Assembly (NCBI RefSeq): GCF_002026305.1
Contig: NZ_MVAB01000001.1
Span: 1,842,001 to 1,906,000, forward strand
Source of the DNA: Vagococcus martis
GTDB taxonomy: Bacteria > Bacillota > Bacilli > Lactobacillales > Vagococcaceae
Length of the DNA stretch: 64,000 bases
Direction: 5' to 3'
Position numbers and translations under genes: made by a program. This document shows, in pieces, positions 1-8,554 of this stretch (within the stretch, counting starts at the first letter, position 1; each line of letters opens with the position of its first letter). Below the pieces are notes generated by a model. That model did not search any database. It was not told the origin of the DNA and saw only the letters and a program-made list of their open reading frames with translations.

Positions 1-359
1 GCGAATCTCTTGGGCAAGTAGCATCACAAACGATGCGAAGCATGACAGCGATAAATGATGTGACGACAACCCCTATTATTCGTCCAGTTATTACAATGGA
101 TAAATCAGAAATAATAGAAGTAGCAGAAAAAATTGATACATTTACCTTAGCAACGTTGCCTTTTGAGGATTGTTGTACCATTTTTGCTCCGCCAGAGCCT
201 AAAACAAAGCCTAAAGTAGAAAAAGTTCGTAAATATGAAGAACGATTGGATGTTGAAGGGTTAGTGTCAAGAGCATTAGAGACTATTACAATAGAAGAAA
301 TAAAATCCGGGGATTCTTATTTACAAGCAAGAACTCAAGAAATGGATGATTTATTATAA
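1..359 (+). CDS. thiI: tRNA 4-thiouridine synthetase ThiI, C-terminal part (5' truncated)
   Basis: The reading frame is open from the first base of the window. It begins with [11 protein letters not shown], the conserved segment of the ThiI adenylation (PP-loop) domain, so the start codon lies upstream of the window. The [10 protein letters not shown] segment and the following acidic, lysine-rich tail match the family's C-terminus. There is no rhodanese domain after it, as is usual in Gram-positive ThiI. ThiI transfers sulfur to U8 of tRNA and in some bacteria also feeds thiazole synthesis. It is followed at once by an intrinsic terminator shared with the convergent pepS gene. The family call is secure; only about the last 118 residues are visible. 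Confidence 0.93.
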   Translation, partial: ESLGQVASQTMRSMTAINDVTTTPIIRPVITMDKSEIIEVAEKIDTFTLATLPFEDCCTIFAPPEPKTKPKVEKVRKYEERLDVEGLVSRALETITIEEIKSGDSYLQARTQEMDDLL

Positions 360-360
360 A

Positions 361-389
361 AAAAAGTGGGCACATTGCCCACTTTTTTT
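361..389. terminator. Bidirectional intrinsic terminator thiI / pepS
   Basis: A perfect 7-bp stem GTGGGCA / TGCCCAC (366-372 and 376-382) has a 3-nt loop. It is flanked by an A-run on the left and a T-run on the right, so it can end transcription from both sides. The pepS stop codon lies inside its right end. Confidence 0.9.
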
Positions 390-1626
390 ATGCCCATTCA
401 CCATTTCTGAATATTGGCACTTTAGTACCATCTGTTTTGATACCATCTACATTCATTTGATTAGAACCAATCATAAAGTCAACATGTGTTTGACTACGGT
501 TTAATCCAGCCTCTGCTAGCTGTTCTTCAGTCATTTCTGTGCCGCCTTCAATATTAAAGGCATACGCACTACCCAAAGCTAAATGATTTGAAGCATTTTC
601 ATCAAAAAGGGTATTAAAGAATGTAATACCAGATTGAGAAATTGGAGAGCTATCCGGAACAAGAGCGACTTCACCTAAACTTTTCGCTCCTTCATCTGTT
701 TCTAATAATTTTTTCAATACATCTTCGCCTTTATCTGCAGTGACATCAACGACTTTGCCATCCTTAAATGTAAAGACCATGTTTTCGATCGTATTTCCAG
801 CATAGCTTAACGGTTTTGTACTCGATACAATACCGTCAATACGACGACAATCTGGAGCTGTAAAGACTTCTTCAGTTGGCATATTTGCCATGAAACGTTC
901 CCCACGAGCATTTTTACTGCCAGCACCTTCCCAATGATGATGTTCTGGAAGACCGATTACTAGATCAGTACCAGGTGCGGTATAATGTAGCGCATCAAAT
1001 TGATGAGCATTTAATTCATCTGCTTTTGTTTCTAACGTCTTATCATGATTATGCCAAGCTTCAATAGGATCCGTTTCGTACATACGACAAGCTTTAAAAA
1101 TAGCATCCCATAATGCATCAACTTGTTCTTCGTTAGATGTTAATTCAGGGAATACTTTTTTTGCCCAGTCACTACCTGCAGCAGCAACAACAGTCCAGCT
1201 TAATTTGTTTGCTTGTGTCGCTTGTCGTAGTGGCATCATTGCCTTTCCATTTACTGATTGGAAAGTTGCTAAACGATCTCCGTCCACACCAGAGAAAGCA
1301 TCAGGATTTTGAGATACGACACTAATACGACTTGCTCCTTTTTCCACCCAATCATTTGCCTCTTCAATTTTATAGTCAGGGACGCTAGAGATAACATCAT
1401 CATCAGCATGTAAGAAAAATTCTCTGTTTACAACGTCATCTGACCATTGAACAACAACTTGTTTCGCTCCTAATTTGTATGCTTCTTTAACAATATAACG
1501 AGCAAGAGGTGCTTGTTCTACTTGTATATTTAAGACAACAGTGTGTGATTTAGATACATTTACACCGACTTTAGTAATTAATTCAGCATATTTTTGTAAT
1601 AAATGATCGAAATTTTTTAATACCAT
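388..1626 (-). CDS. pepS: Aminopeptidase PepS/AmpS, peptidase family M29
   Basis: A 412-residue cytoplasmic metallo-aminopeptidase that removes N-terminal residues from peptides. Length and sequence match the M29 family (AmpS, PepS, aminopeptidase T). The metal-site residues fall in order: Glu in the PTEEVF segment near residue 253, Glu319 in LGEVALV, His348 in NHLALG, and His381 and Asp383 in THVDFMIG. The start ATG is preceded by an AGGAGG ribosome site (1636-1641). It is transcribed alone, convergent with thiI. In lactic acid bacteria such enzymes release amino acids from imported peptides and may touch peptidoglycan cross-bridge peptides; that role here is inference. Confidence 0.93.
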   Translation of the reverse strand: MVLKNFDHLLQKYAELITKVGVNVSKSHTVVLNIQVEQAPLARYIVKEAYKLGAKQVVVQWSDDVVNREFFLHADDDVISSVPDYKIEEANDWVEKGASRISVVSQNPDAFSGVDGDRLATFQSVNGKAMMPLRQATQANKLSWTVVAAAGSDWAKKVFPELTSNEEQVDALWDAIFKACRMYETDPIEAWHNHDKTLETKADELNAHQFDALHYTAPGTDLVIGLPEHHHWEGAGSKNARGERFMANMPTEEVFTAPDCRRIDGIVSSTKPLSYAGNTIENMVFTFKDGKVVDVTADKGEDVLKKLLETDEGAKSLGEVALVPDSSPISQSGITFFNTLFDENASNHLALGSAYAFNIEGGTEMTEEQLAEAGLNRSQTHVDFMIGSNQMNVDGIKTDGTKVPIFRNGEWA

Positions 1627-1790
1627 TTTATCATCCTCCTAGAATTATCATAACAATATATTAGCATACGATAGAGATGAGAACAAATTGGACCGATTAT
1701 CACTGGTATGATGCATTTATTCGCTATCTTCTTATTTTCTAAAATATCGTTTTTTTATCAAAAAAATGGGTGTTTTTTTGATATATTTAT

Positions 1791-1818
1791 TTGTTTGCTC
1801 ATAAGTTCATGTTATAAT
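1791..1818 (+). promoter_or_regulatory. Extended -10 promoter for the TetR regulator
   Basis: TTGTTT (1791-1796), a 16-nt spacer and TATAAT (1813-1818), with TG one base before the -10. The 5' leader is about 65 nt. A second TTGACA at 1837 lacks a well-spaced -10. Confidence 0.65.
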
Positions 1819-1889
1819 GTATTAAATAACTGTAGCTTGACATGTATTGTTCGTTTTATAAACATTTTAAGAACAAAGGAGAGGTTTTT

Positions 1890-2465
1890 ATGGCTAGAAA
1901 AAAGACAATTACACGAGAACACATCCTATCAGCAGTATTTGAAGTTATTTCGACTGAAGGATTTAGTGGATTTACCGCAAGAAATATAGCGAATAAGATG
2001 AAAACATCAACGCAACCAATTTATTTGGAGTTTAAAAATATGGATGAGTTACGTAATGTCTTTATTGATCGAGTGACAGCCGGCTTAAGAAATGAAGTTT
2101 ACAATCAACGCTATACAGACGATTGTATTGTTGATTTGACAGTTAACTATGTAAAATTTGCTTCTGAAAATAGTGTTTTTTACAAAGCACTTTTTGTAGA
2201 TAATCATGAAAGTGGGACGAAACTAAATAAGTTTACACATGATTTATTTTATGACAAAATCAATCAGGATGATGCATACGCTAAACTATCTGATGAAGTA
2301 AAAGAAGCTATTTTCACTAATTGTTGGGTTATGAGCATAGGGTTATCTACATTAGCTGCCTCTAGGAGGGCTAGACCGACAGTTGAAGAAATAGAAGTTA
2401 TGATTAAAAACGTTATCGAAATGTCCCAAAAACACCCTAAAGTAAGTTTAACAAAATTAAAGTGA
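1890..2465 (+). CDS. TetR/AcrR-family transcriptional regulator
   Basis: A 191-residue protein. The ATG at 1890 is chosen because AAAGGAGAG lies 6-9 bases upstream; an in-frame ATG at 1842 has no ribosome site and would overlap the promoter region. Residues about 8-55 form the TetR helix-turn-helix (ITREHILSAVFEVISTEG, then TARNIANKM and PIYLEFKN). The C-terminal helical domain would bind an unknown ligand and mediate dimerisation. It is monocistronic and its target cannot be read from the window. The palindrome-free leader gives no clear autoregulatory operator. Confidence 0.85.
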   Translation: MARKKTITREHILSAVFEVISTEGFSGFTARNIANKMKTSTQPIYLEFKNMDELRNVFIDRVTAGLRNEVYNQRYTDDCIVDLTVNYVKFASENSVFYKALFVDNHESGTKLNKFTHDLFYDKINQDDAYAKLSDEVKEAIFTNCWVMSIGLSTLAASRRARPTVEEIEVMIKNVIEMSQKHPKVSLTKLK

Positions 2466-2489
2466 GTTTAACTGCTTATATAAATAAAT

Positions 2490-2531
2490 AACCTCGTGAA
2501 GTCAACGTTTTAATGTTGGGTTTACGAGGTT
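2490..2531. terminator. Hairpin between tetR and flavodoxin genes
   Basis: AACCTCGT (2490-2497) pairs with ACGAGGTT (2524-2531), with a smaller internal CAAC/GTTG stem. The T-tract is short on both sides, so it is a likely but not strong bidirectional terminator between convergent genes. Confidence 0.55.
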
Positions 2532-2555
2532 TCTATGTGTATTGAGTTAGTTTGT

Positions 2556-2999
2556 TTAATTAAGTTGTTTTACTAATGCATCCGCAAATGCTTCAAGAGC
2601 AACAATGTCATCTTCTTCAGCAGCTAAGTCAACTTTTACTGACTCAGCCCCTTTTGTTGCACCAGTTGATTGGAAAGCTTTATCAAATTGATCAACCACT
2701 TGACAGAAGCATGGATAAAAGGTATCTCCGGATCCAATCACACCATATATTTTTCCAGTTAAATCTAATTCTAATAGATCTTCATAAAAGTCAGCAATTT
2801 CATCAGGAACTAAGACATCATCATAAGTGTAACTACCTACAATACAAATATCTGCATCTAAAAACTCTTCAGCATCGACTTGTGTGCATTCCTCAATCTC
2901 AACGTCTAACCCTTTTTCTTCTAAACGTTCTGCTACGATATCTGCTATTTCTTCCGTGTTACCAGTAAGACTTGCATAAACAATTTTTGCAATAGCCAT
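2556..2999 (-). CDS. Short-chain flavodoxin
   Basis: A 147-residue FMN electron carrier. The phosphate-binding loop SLTGNTEEIA lies at residues 10-19, and the IVGSYTYDD and GVIGSGDTFYPCFC segments form the flavin-contacting loops. The protein is very acidic, as usual for flavodoxins. Length matches short-chain flavodoxins. A GGAAAGAGG ribosome site precedes the ATG at 2999. It is transcribed alone from its own promoter, divergent from map. The redox partner is not identifiable here. Confidence 0.92.
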   Translation of the reverse strand: MAIAKIVYASLTGNTEEIADIVAERLEEKGLDVEIEECTQVDAEEFLDADICIVGSYTYDDVLVPDEIADFYEDLLELDLTGKIYGVIGSGDTFYPCFCQVVDQFDKAFQSTGATKGAESVKVDLAAEEDDIVALEAFADALVKQLN

Positions 3000-3035
3000 G
3001 TTTTTCCTCTTTCCTCTACTTAATCATCTAGAAAA

Positions 3036-3063
3036 ATTATAACAAATACACACCAGTTTTCAA
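3036..3063 (-). promoter_or_regulatory. Extended -10 promoter for the flavodoxin gene
   Basis: On the minus strand: TTGAAA (3063-3058), a 16-nt spacer and TATAAT (3041-3036), preceded by TGT. Position and spacing fit the flavodoxin gene. Confidence 0.7.
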
Positions 3064-3084
3064 TAAATTTATCTTTTGCTAATT

Positions 3085-3113
3085 TTGTCGAACGGGTGTG
3101 TTTATGCTAGAAT
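3085..3113 (+). promoter_or_regulatory. Extended -10 promoter for map
   Basis: TTGTCG (3085-3090), a 17-nt spacer and TAGAAT (3108-3113), with TGC directly upstream. It gives a leader of about 28 nt for map. Confidence 0.7.
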
Positions 3114-3147
3114 AAGAAAGCAAAGATGAAAAGGAGCGAAAATAAAC

Positions 3148-3900
3148 ATGATTACATTAAAATCAGCAAGAGAAATAGATGAAATGGAAAAATCTGGTCA
3201 ATTATTAGCTAGTGTTCATGAAGCGTTAAGAGATTTTATAAAACCAGGTATAACAAGTTGGGATATTGAAGTGTTTGTTCGAAATATGATTGAAGAGCAT
3301 GGTGGGATTGCCGCTCAAATCGGATATGAAGGCTATGAGTATGCAACGTGCTGTAGTATTAATGATGAAATCTGTCATGGATTTCCAAGAAAAACACCAT
3401 TAAAAGATGGTGATTTAATTAAAGTGGATATGTGTATTGATTTAAAAGGGGCTATGTCAGATTCTTGTTGGGCATATGTTGTCGGAAAATCAACACCAGA
3501 AATTGACCACTTAATGGAAGTAACTGAAAAAGCTCTTTATAAAGGAATTGAACAAGCAACGGTTGGCAATCGTATCGGTGACATTGGTCATGCCATTCAG
3601 ACATATGTTGAAAGTGAAAATTTATCTGTTGTGCGAGATTTTATTGGCCATGGGATTGGGCCAACTATCCATGAAGCACCATCTGTTCCTCACTATGGAC
3701 AAGCTGGAAAAGGGTTAAGATTAAAAGAAGGTATGGTTATTACGATTGAACCAATGGTAAATACTGGAACTTGGCAAATGAAGATGGATAATAATGGATG
3801 GACAGCACGAACAAAAGATGGCGGTTTAAGTTGTCAGTATGAGCATACGATTGCCATTACTGCTAATGGGCCGAAAATCTTAACTTTACAAGATGAATAG
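3148..3900 (+). CDS. map: Methionine aminopeptidase, type I
   Basis: A 250-residue cytosolic enzyme that removes the initiator methionine. Conserved features are all present: HGFPR, the two metal aspartates eleven residues apart in VDMCIDLKGAMSDSCW, His168 in GHGIGPTIHE, Glu in ITIEPM and Glu in QYEHT. The KNG-like WTARTKDGGLSCQYEHT segment marks the C-terminus. AAAAGGAG precedes the ATG. The gene is not next to ribosomal protein genes, which suggests this is the stand-alone Firmicutes form. The next gene starts 15 bases downstream and is probably co-transcribed. Confidence 0.96.
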   Translation: MITLKSAREIDEMEKSGQLLASVHEALRDFIKPGITSWDIEVFVRNMIEEHGGIAAQIGYEGYEYATCCSINDEICHGFPRKTPLKDGDLIKVDMCIDLKGAMSDSCWAYVVGKSTPEIDHLMEVTEKALYKGIEQATVGNRIGDIGHAIQTYVESENLSVVRDFIGHGIGPTIHEAPSVPHYGQAGKGLRLKEGMVITIEPMVNTGTWQMKMDNNGWTARTKDGGLSCQYEHTIAITANGPKILTLQDE

Positions 3901-3915
3901 GAGCGTTTAAGAGGG

Positions 3916-4842
3916 ATGGAAAAGAATGCAGAAAAAAAGGATTGGCAATCATTTGTTAAAGACTTTTTATCTACCTTAAAACAGGCAGATGTTACTATCT
4001 ACTCTATTGTCGTCACTTATTACATGCTACTGTCTTTTTTTCCACTTCTTATTGTGATAGGTAATGTGCTCCCATATTTAAAAATTGATGAAACACAAAT
4101 CTACCCTTACATCAGGGAGCTATTGCCACCAGATATTTACCGTATTTTAAAAGATACGATAGAGGATTTGTTAACTAAAAGTAATGGTGGATTATTATCA
4201 ATTTCAGCATTAGGTACCTTTTGGGCTATTAGTAAAGGAATAAATGGGATACGAATTAGTTTGGACAAAGCATATGGTGTTTCTAAGCAAAAAACCCAAT
4301 TTATTAGACGACTACTATCTTTTTTTATGGTGTTTTTATTGATGCTTGCTTTGTTGGTTTTAATGTTTATCATGGGATTTGGTCAAGTCATTTTAGAACA
4401 TTTACTTCCAATTGTTGGTATGCCTGAAGATATACTATCAACATTTCAAACACTACGGTGGCCAGTAACCATCTCTGTTTTATTTGTCGTGATGACTTGT
4501 ATCTATTATTTTTTACCCAGTGCAAAAATTCATTTTAAAACGATTTTATTTGGTGCAGTTTTTACAACCTTAACCTGGATGTTGGTGACCCAATTATTTA
4601 GTTTATACGTGACGCATTTTTCAGGGAAAATTTCTAGTTATGGTATTATTGGTGGTTTCATCCTCTTTATGTTTTGGCTGAATATCGCCTCGTCAATTAT
4701 TATTATTGGTGGCGTAATAAATGTGACGGTTGAAAAATTTTTATATGGTCCAATTAATCCTAAAGAGAGTTTTGTCAGTCATTACGTGGAAACTAGAATG
4801 AAGCAAGTTAAAGCCAAGCGACATGAAAAAAAGAAAAAGTAA
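3916..4842 (+). CDS. YihY/BrkB-family inner membrane protein
   Basis: A 308-residue membrane protein with about six hydrophobic segments and the family pattern GLLSISALGTFWAISKGINGIRISLDKAYG near residues 95-125, followed by paired helices up to about residue 275 and a basic tail (RMKQVKAKRHEKKKK). Function of the YihY/BrkB family is unsettled; it was once called ribonuclease BN by mistake. It lies directly after map (15 bases) with AGGAGC overlapping the map stop as ribosome site. The stop codon is inside the terminator stem shared with tagO. Confidence 0.85.
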   Translation: MEKNAEKKDWQSFVKDFLSTLKQADVTIYSIVVTYYMLLSFFPLLIVIGNVLPYLKIDETQIYPYIRELLPPDIYRILKDTIEDLLTKSNGGLLSISALGTFWAISKGINGIRISLDKAYGVSKQKTQFIRRLLSFFMVFLLMLALLVLMFIMGFGQVILEHLLPIVGMPEDILSTFQTLRWPVTISVLFVVMTCIYYFLPSAKIHFKTILFGAVFTTLTWMLVTQLFSLYVTHFSGKISSYGIIGGFILFMFWLNIASSIIIIGGVINVTVEKFLYGPINPKESFVSHYVETRMKQVKAKRHEKKKK

Positions 4843-4882
4843 TTCACTACAATCAGTGAGTTACTCTTTCTTTTTTTTTTTG
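4839..4882. terminator. Convergent terminator overlapping both stop codons
   Basis: GTAATTCACT (4839-4848) pairs with AGTGAGTTAC (4855-4864), with one G-T wobble, and has A-rich and T-rich flanks. The stop codons of the YihY gene (4840-4842) and of tagO (4853-4855, minus) both fall inside the hairpin. Confidence 0.88.
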
Positions 4883-5998
4883 CTCGTATTCTGTTAGTTT
4901 TCTTTTTCGATATGCTTTATTCCCAATAAATTTTAACGTGTGAAGTAGTGGTTGGCGATTTTCTCCGCTTAATTCGATTAATTCGATAAATAGTTGTAAA
5001 CCTAGTAAAGAGGCGATAGTGAGGAAAACAGTCCCCCACGTATTGGTAAACAAGTATAAAAATGAAATGAGCGAAAAGATTAACGCCATACAATAAATCA
5101 TAATAACTGCTCCACGATGCGTAAACCCTAGTGAAATAAGGCGATGATGCAAGTGCATTTTATCGGCTGATGAGATAGGTTTTTTATTGAGTATTCGTCT
5201 AATCATTGCAAATACAGTATCTGTTAAAGGAACGCCTAAAATAATAAGTGGTGTGATAAGAGAGATAAAGGTAGCATTTTTTAGGCCTTGTAATGATAGT
5301 AAAGAAATTAGAAAACCTAAAAATAAAGCACCAGTATCCCCCAAATAAATTTTTGCTGGAAAGAAATTAAAGGGGAAAAATCCCAATGTACTCATCAGCA
5401 AAATAAAAATACTAAGAGGAACCACAATATTCACTGCTCCGGTAGAGGCCCCAATGTACCCAATAATCCCAATAGTTGTCAACGCAATAATTGACACACC
5501 GGATGCTAAACCATCAAGTCCATCAATTAAGTTAATGGCATTTGTTAATCCAGCAATCCATAAAATAGTAATAGGATAACTTAACCAACCAAATTCAATC
5601 GTACCAAAATAAGGTAGTGTGATTGAGTGCATGATAATATCGAAAACAAAACACACATAGAGTGCGGCTAATATAATACCAATCATTTTTTGTTTGGGAG
5701 TAATTTCAAAAATGTCATCAATTAACCCAGTTATGACAATAATCCCTGAAGGAATAATCAAGTGCAAGGCATAGCTTGTTGGAATAATATCATCAAATAA
5801 AAATAAAATAGATAATGAAAATGTGATAAAAATAGCTAATCCACCTGCAGTAGGCATTGGTTTAGTATTGATTCGTCGCTTATTAGGTTGATCAACTGCC
5901 CCAATGACAAAGGCTAATTTACGAATGAAAGGTGTTATAATGAAAGAAAAGAGCATCGTTAACACTAAACGAAATGATATTTCAAAAATAAAGTCCAT
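4853..5998 (-). CDS. tagO: Undecaprenyl-phosphate GlcNAc-1-phosphate transferase (TagO/WecA type)
   Basis: A 381-residue polytopic enzyme that starts wall teichoic acid by moving GlcNAc-1-P from UDP-GlcNAc to undecaprenyl phosphate. Motifs: DDIFEITPKQK (Mg site), NAINLIDGLDGLASG, YLGDTGALFLGF, and HLHHRLISLG. This last HxHH loop separates GlcNAc transferases from MraY. About ten or eleven membrane segments. It stands alone on the minus strand, but the partner genes (tagA, tagB, tagG, tagH, LCP) begin just across the divergent promoter region. It may also prime other glycopolymers. Confidence 0.92.
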   Translation of the reverse strand: MDFIFEISFRLVLTMLFSFIITPFIRKLAFVIGAVDQPNKRRINTKPMPTAGGLAIFITFSLSILFLFDDIIPTSYALHLIIPSGIIVITGLIDDIFEITPKQKMIGIILAALYVCFVFDIIMHSITLPYFGTIEFGWLSYPITILWIAGLTNAINLIDGLDGLASGVSIIALTTIGIIGYIGASTGAVNIVVPLSIFILLMSTLGFFPFNFFPAKIYLGDTGALFLGFLISLLSLQGLKNATFISLITPLIILGVPLTDTVFAMIRRILNKKPISSADKMHLHHRLISLGFTHRGAVIMIYCMALIFSLISFLYLFTNTWGTVFLTIASLLGLQLFIELIELSGENRQPLLHTLKFIGNKAYRKRKLTEYEQKKKERVTH

Positions 5999-6028
5999 TC
6001 TCTTACCTACTTTCAGAATTCAACACAT

Positions 6029-6058
6029 ATTATAGCACGGCAACTCTTTAATGCACAA
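6029..6058 (-). promoter_or_regulatory. Promoter for tagO
   Basis: On the minus strand TTGTGC (6058-6053), an 18-nt spacer and TATAAT (6034-6029), with TGC before the -10. Confidence 0.62.
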
Positions 6059-6131
6059 TTTAATTCTAAATATAAGAATTCTTTAAAAAAGTATAAAAAT
6101 ATTAGATTGGTACCATAAAAACTTCTCATTA

Positions 6132-6140
6132 TGCTATACT
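6132..6140 (+). promoter_or_regulatory. Extended -10 element for the LCP gene
   Basis: TGCTATACT at 6132-6140 without a good -35 at 16-18 nt. The extended -10 could compensate. The leader is about 50 nt. Confidence 0.5.
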
Positions 6141-6194
6141 ATCTTAGATTGAAATTATGTTACTATATTATTTATTATCTAGGAGATTGATAGA

Positions 6195-7346
6195 GTGAGT
6201 AAAAAGAAAAATAAAAAAACTCAGAAAAAAACTGACAAAAATCTTAAAATACAAGAATTTAGTTCCTTACACTCTAGAAAAAATAATCGCAAGAAAGATT
6301 CTGGGTTAAAGAAGACACTATTGAGTATTAGCAAAATTTTAGGTGTATTACTCGTAATCTCTCTCTTGGGGATTGTCGTATACGGTGTTAAAATGGTGGT
6401 CGATGGCAATAAGTTTTTAAATGATGCTTACAAGCCAAGAGAGACAAGTCAGGTAGCCAATGATAAGATTGATGTGCAAAAAGACCCAATTTCTATCCTT
6501 TTACTTGGTCTTGATGATGACGCGGAGGATACTAGAGGAACAGGCGGTGCTAGAACTGATTCAATGATTCTACTTACAATCAATCCGTCAAATGAGCTAG
6601 TCAGTATGGTAAGTATCCCACGTGACACTTATACACATATTTCTACTAAAAATTTTGATGGGAACGATAAAATAAATGCAGCTTATGCTCACGGTGGAAT
6701 AGAAGGATCTATAACGGCTGTGGAAGAACTATTAAATGTCCCAATCAATTACTACGCAACAGCAGATTTCCAGGCATTTGAGGATGTTGTTAATGCAGTT
6801 GGTGGGATTGAGATAGACGTCCCATTCACTCTAACTGAACAGAATGCACAAGGAAAAAAAGTGGTGCAACTTAAAGAAGGAAAACATAATTTAAACGGTG
6901 AAGAAGCACTAGCATTTGCAAGAACTCGTTATATTGATAATGATGTTGAACGAGGGAAACGTCAACAAGAAGTACTTGAAGCTATTGCTCAAAAGGCAAT
7001 GGAAGTAGGATCGCTAGCCAAGTATAAGAGCATATTGAATGCATTAGATGGTCATGTAACAACCGATATGCCACCAAGTCGTATTTTATCAGTAGCGCAA
7101 TCTGGTTTAACGAAAGACTATAAGTTTGATTCGTATATCTTTTCATGGATGAGTTATAACTACGGTGAGCAAAGTATGGTAGGTTTACATAAAGACAGCA
7201 TCGACTACATTTCACATAAATTACGTCTATCTTTAGGGTTAGATTCAACGGATGATCGTGATGACGCAAACTATAAGTTTGAAACGGATGGACTCGTTGA
7301 CCCAAGAACCTATCCACAAGATGGTATGGCAATTGATGATTATTAA
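6195..7346 (+). CDS. LytR-CpsA-Psr (LCP) family glycopolymer ligase
   Basis: A 383-residue membrane-anchored protein. A basic cytoplasmic N-terminus (residues 1-42) is followed by one transmembrane helix (about 43-66) and an extracellular LCP domain (about 95-330). Signature arginine and aspartate motifs are seen: GARTDSMILL, SIPRDTY, AVGGIEIDV and GEEALAFARTRYIDNDVERGKRQQ. LCP proteins transfer undecaprenyl-linked teichoic acid or capsule to peptidoglycan. The GTG start is supported by AGGAGA at 6181. Between tagO and the tag export genes it is most likely a wall teichoic acid ligase, though the capsule operon downstream could also be served. Confidence 0.92.
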   Translation: MSKKKNKKTQKKTDKNLKIQEFSSLHSRKNNRKKDSGLKKTLLSISKILGVLLVISLLGIVVYGVKMVVDGNKFLNDAYKPRETSQVANDKIDVQKDPISILLLGLDDDAEDTRGTGGARTDSMILLTINPSNELVSMVSIPRDTYTHISTKNFDGNDKINAAYAHGGIEGSITAVEELLNVPINYYATADFQAFEDVVNAVGGIEIDVPFTLTEQNAQGKKVVQLKEGKHNLNGEEALAFARTRYIDNDVERGKRQQEVLEAIAQKAMEVGSLAKYKSILNALDGHVTTDMPPSRILSVAQSGLTKDYKFDSYIFSWMSYNYGEQSMVGLHKDSIDYISHKLRLSLGLDSTDDRDDANYKFETDGLVDPRTYPQDGMAIDDY

Positions 7347-7382
7347 AAGAGTTTAGGGGGGTTGTCCCTTAAACTCTTTTTT
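7345..7382 (+). terminator. Intrinsic terminator after the LCP gene
   Basis: AAAAGAGTTTA pairs with TAAACTCTTTT, with a G/C-rich inner part and a closing T-run. It separates the LCP gene from the tagH operon. Confidence 0.88.
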
Positions 7383-7418
7383 AAATGCTGAAGAATGACT
7401 TAAATTTATGATGAAACT

Positions 7419-7447
7419 TTGATAAAATACAGATAATAGTGTAAAAT
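7419..7447 (+). promoter_or_regulatory. Promoter for the tagH-tagB-tagA-tagG operon
   Basis: TTGATA (7419-7424), a 17-nt spacer and TAAAAT (7442-7447), about 43 bases before the GTG of tagH. No other promoter is evident until 15961. Confidence 0.6.
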
Positions 7448-7489
7448 GGTGTAGTTTTAATGAACTGAAAAAGAATAGGATGGGTCAAC

Positions 7490-8554
7490 GTGAATCAAAA
7501 AGAAAATCCAAAAGTAGAATTAGCGATGATTACCAAAGAATATGATTTATATAAGAAAAAGTCCGATAAAATCAAAGCATTGTTCAAGTTCTCAGAAAAA
7601 AGTGTACCGCATTTTTGGGGATTAAGAGGAATAGATTTAAAAGTCTATCCTGGTGAAGCAGTCGGATTAATTGGAATTAATGGATCAGGAAAATCTACGT
7701 TATCAAATATATTAGCAGGAATCATCCCTCAAACAACTGGGCAAATGATAATCAAAGGTGAAACATCCATTATTGCCATTGGAGCTGGATTGAAACCACA
7801 ATTAACAGGTCTTGAAAACATTCGCTTAAAATGTTTGATGCAAGGATTAACCAATGAAGAAGTAGACGAAATACTACCAGATATTATGGAGTTTGCTGAT
7901 ATTGGGGATTTTGTTAACCAGCCAGTAAAAAACTACTCAAGCGGGATGCGATCACGCTTAGGTTTTGCGATTGCCGTACACAATAATCCTGACGTTTTGA
8001 TTATTGACGAGGCGTTATCAGTAGGGGACGATACGTTCTATCAAAAATGTGTGGACCGTATTTTACAATTTAAAAAAGAAGGAAAAACAATTTTCTTTGT
8101 ATCACACTCTCTTAACCAAGTAAAAAAACTATGTGATAAAGTGGCATGGATTCATTATGGTGAATTACGTGAGTATGGTACCACAGAAGAAGTCGTTGCT
8201 AACTATAATGACTTTATTAAATGGTTTAGAGCCTTATCAGAAAAAGAGAAAAAAGAATATCAAAATGGCTACAAAGAAAAGCAAAAAAACTTTAACGTTA
8301 ATGAATTAAAAGAAATTGCAGTTGAAAGAGGACATGGAAAGTCTGTCTTAAGAGGTCCTGCAATAGGAAAAATGTCTAGCCTAACAAAACTAATGTTAGT
8401 ACTGATGATTGTTGCAATCGTGGTGTTTGGTACGATACATGTTAGAGGTAGATCGTTTAAGTCTTACTTTGCCCAAGATACCACACAAAAAATCGAACAA
8501 ACAGTGACAGATAAAACCTCTATGGATAAATTGTATGACACATATATTGGTTAG
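7490..8554 (+). CDS. tagH: Teichoic acid ABC exporter, ATPase subunit TagH
   Basis: A 354-residue ATPase energising export of undecaprenyl-linked teichoic acid. ABC domain at residues about 10-245: Walker A GINGSGKST, signature YSSGMRSRLGFA, Walker B VLIIDEALSVGDD and switch His in FFVSHS. The N-terminal YDLYKKKSDKIKALF is typical of the polysaccharide-export ABC class. After a charged linker there is one transmembrane helix near residues 297-315 and a short outer tail. Bacillus subtilis TagH has a longer C-terminal extracellular region, so this one is short. GTG start with AGGA upstream. TagG lies three genes downstream. Confidence 0.92.
   Translation: MNQKENPKVELAMITKEYDLYKKKSDKIKALFKFSEKSVPHFWGLRGIDLKVYPGEAVGLIGINGSGKSTLSNILAGIIPQTTGQMIIKGETSIIAIGAGLKPQLTGLENIRLKCLMQGLTNEEVDEILPDIMEFADIGDFVNQPVKNYSSGMRSRLGFAIAVHNNPDVLIIDEALSVGDDTFYQKCVDRILQFKKEGKTIFFVSHSLNQVKKLCDKVAWIHYGELREYGTTEEVVANYNDFIKWFRALSEKEKKEYQNGYKEKQKNFNVNELKEIAVERGHGKSVLRGPAIGKMSSLTKLMLVLMIVAIVVFGTIHVRGRSFKSYFAQDTTQKIEQTVTDKTSMDKLYDTYIG

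Noticed and set aside
1137-1325. Open frame of 62 codons on the plus strand within pepS
   Set aside because: Antisense to a gene with clear metal-site motifs; glutamine-repeat translation, no ribosome site.
1837-1862. TTGACA...TATAAA promoter before the TetR gene
   Set aside because: Spacer is only 14 bases; the extended -10 promoter at 1791-1818 is better.
1708-1989. 93-codon plus-strand frame across the TetR promoter region
   Set aside because: Runs through the promoter and into the TetR gene in another frame; no ribosome site.
2576-2968. 130-codon plus-strand frame opposite the flavodoxin gene
   Set aside because: Shadow of the flavodoxin gene; leucine/glutamine-rich composition, no start signals.
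6982-7332. 116-codon minus-strand frame in the LCP gene
   Set aside because: Shadow frame opposite conserved LCP motifs.
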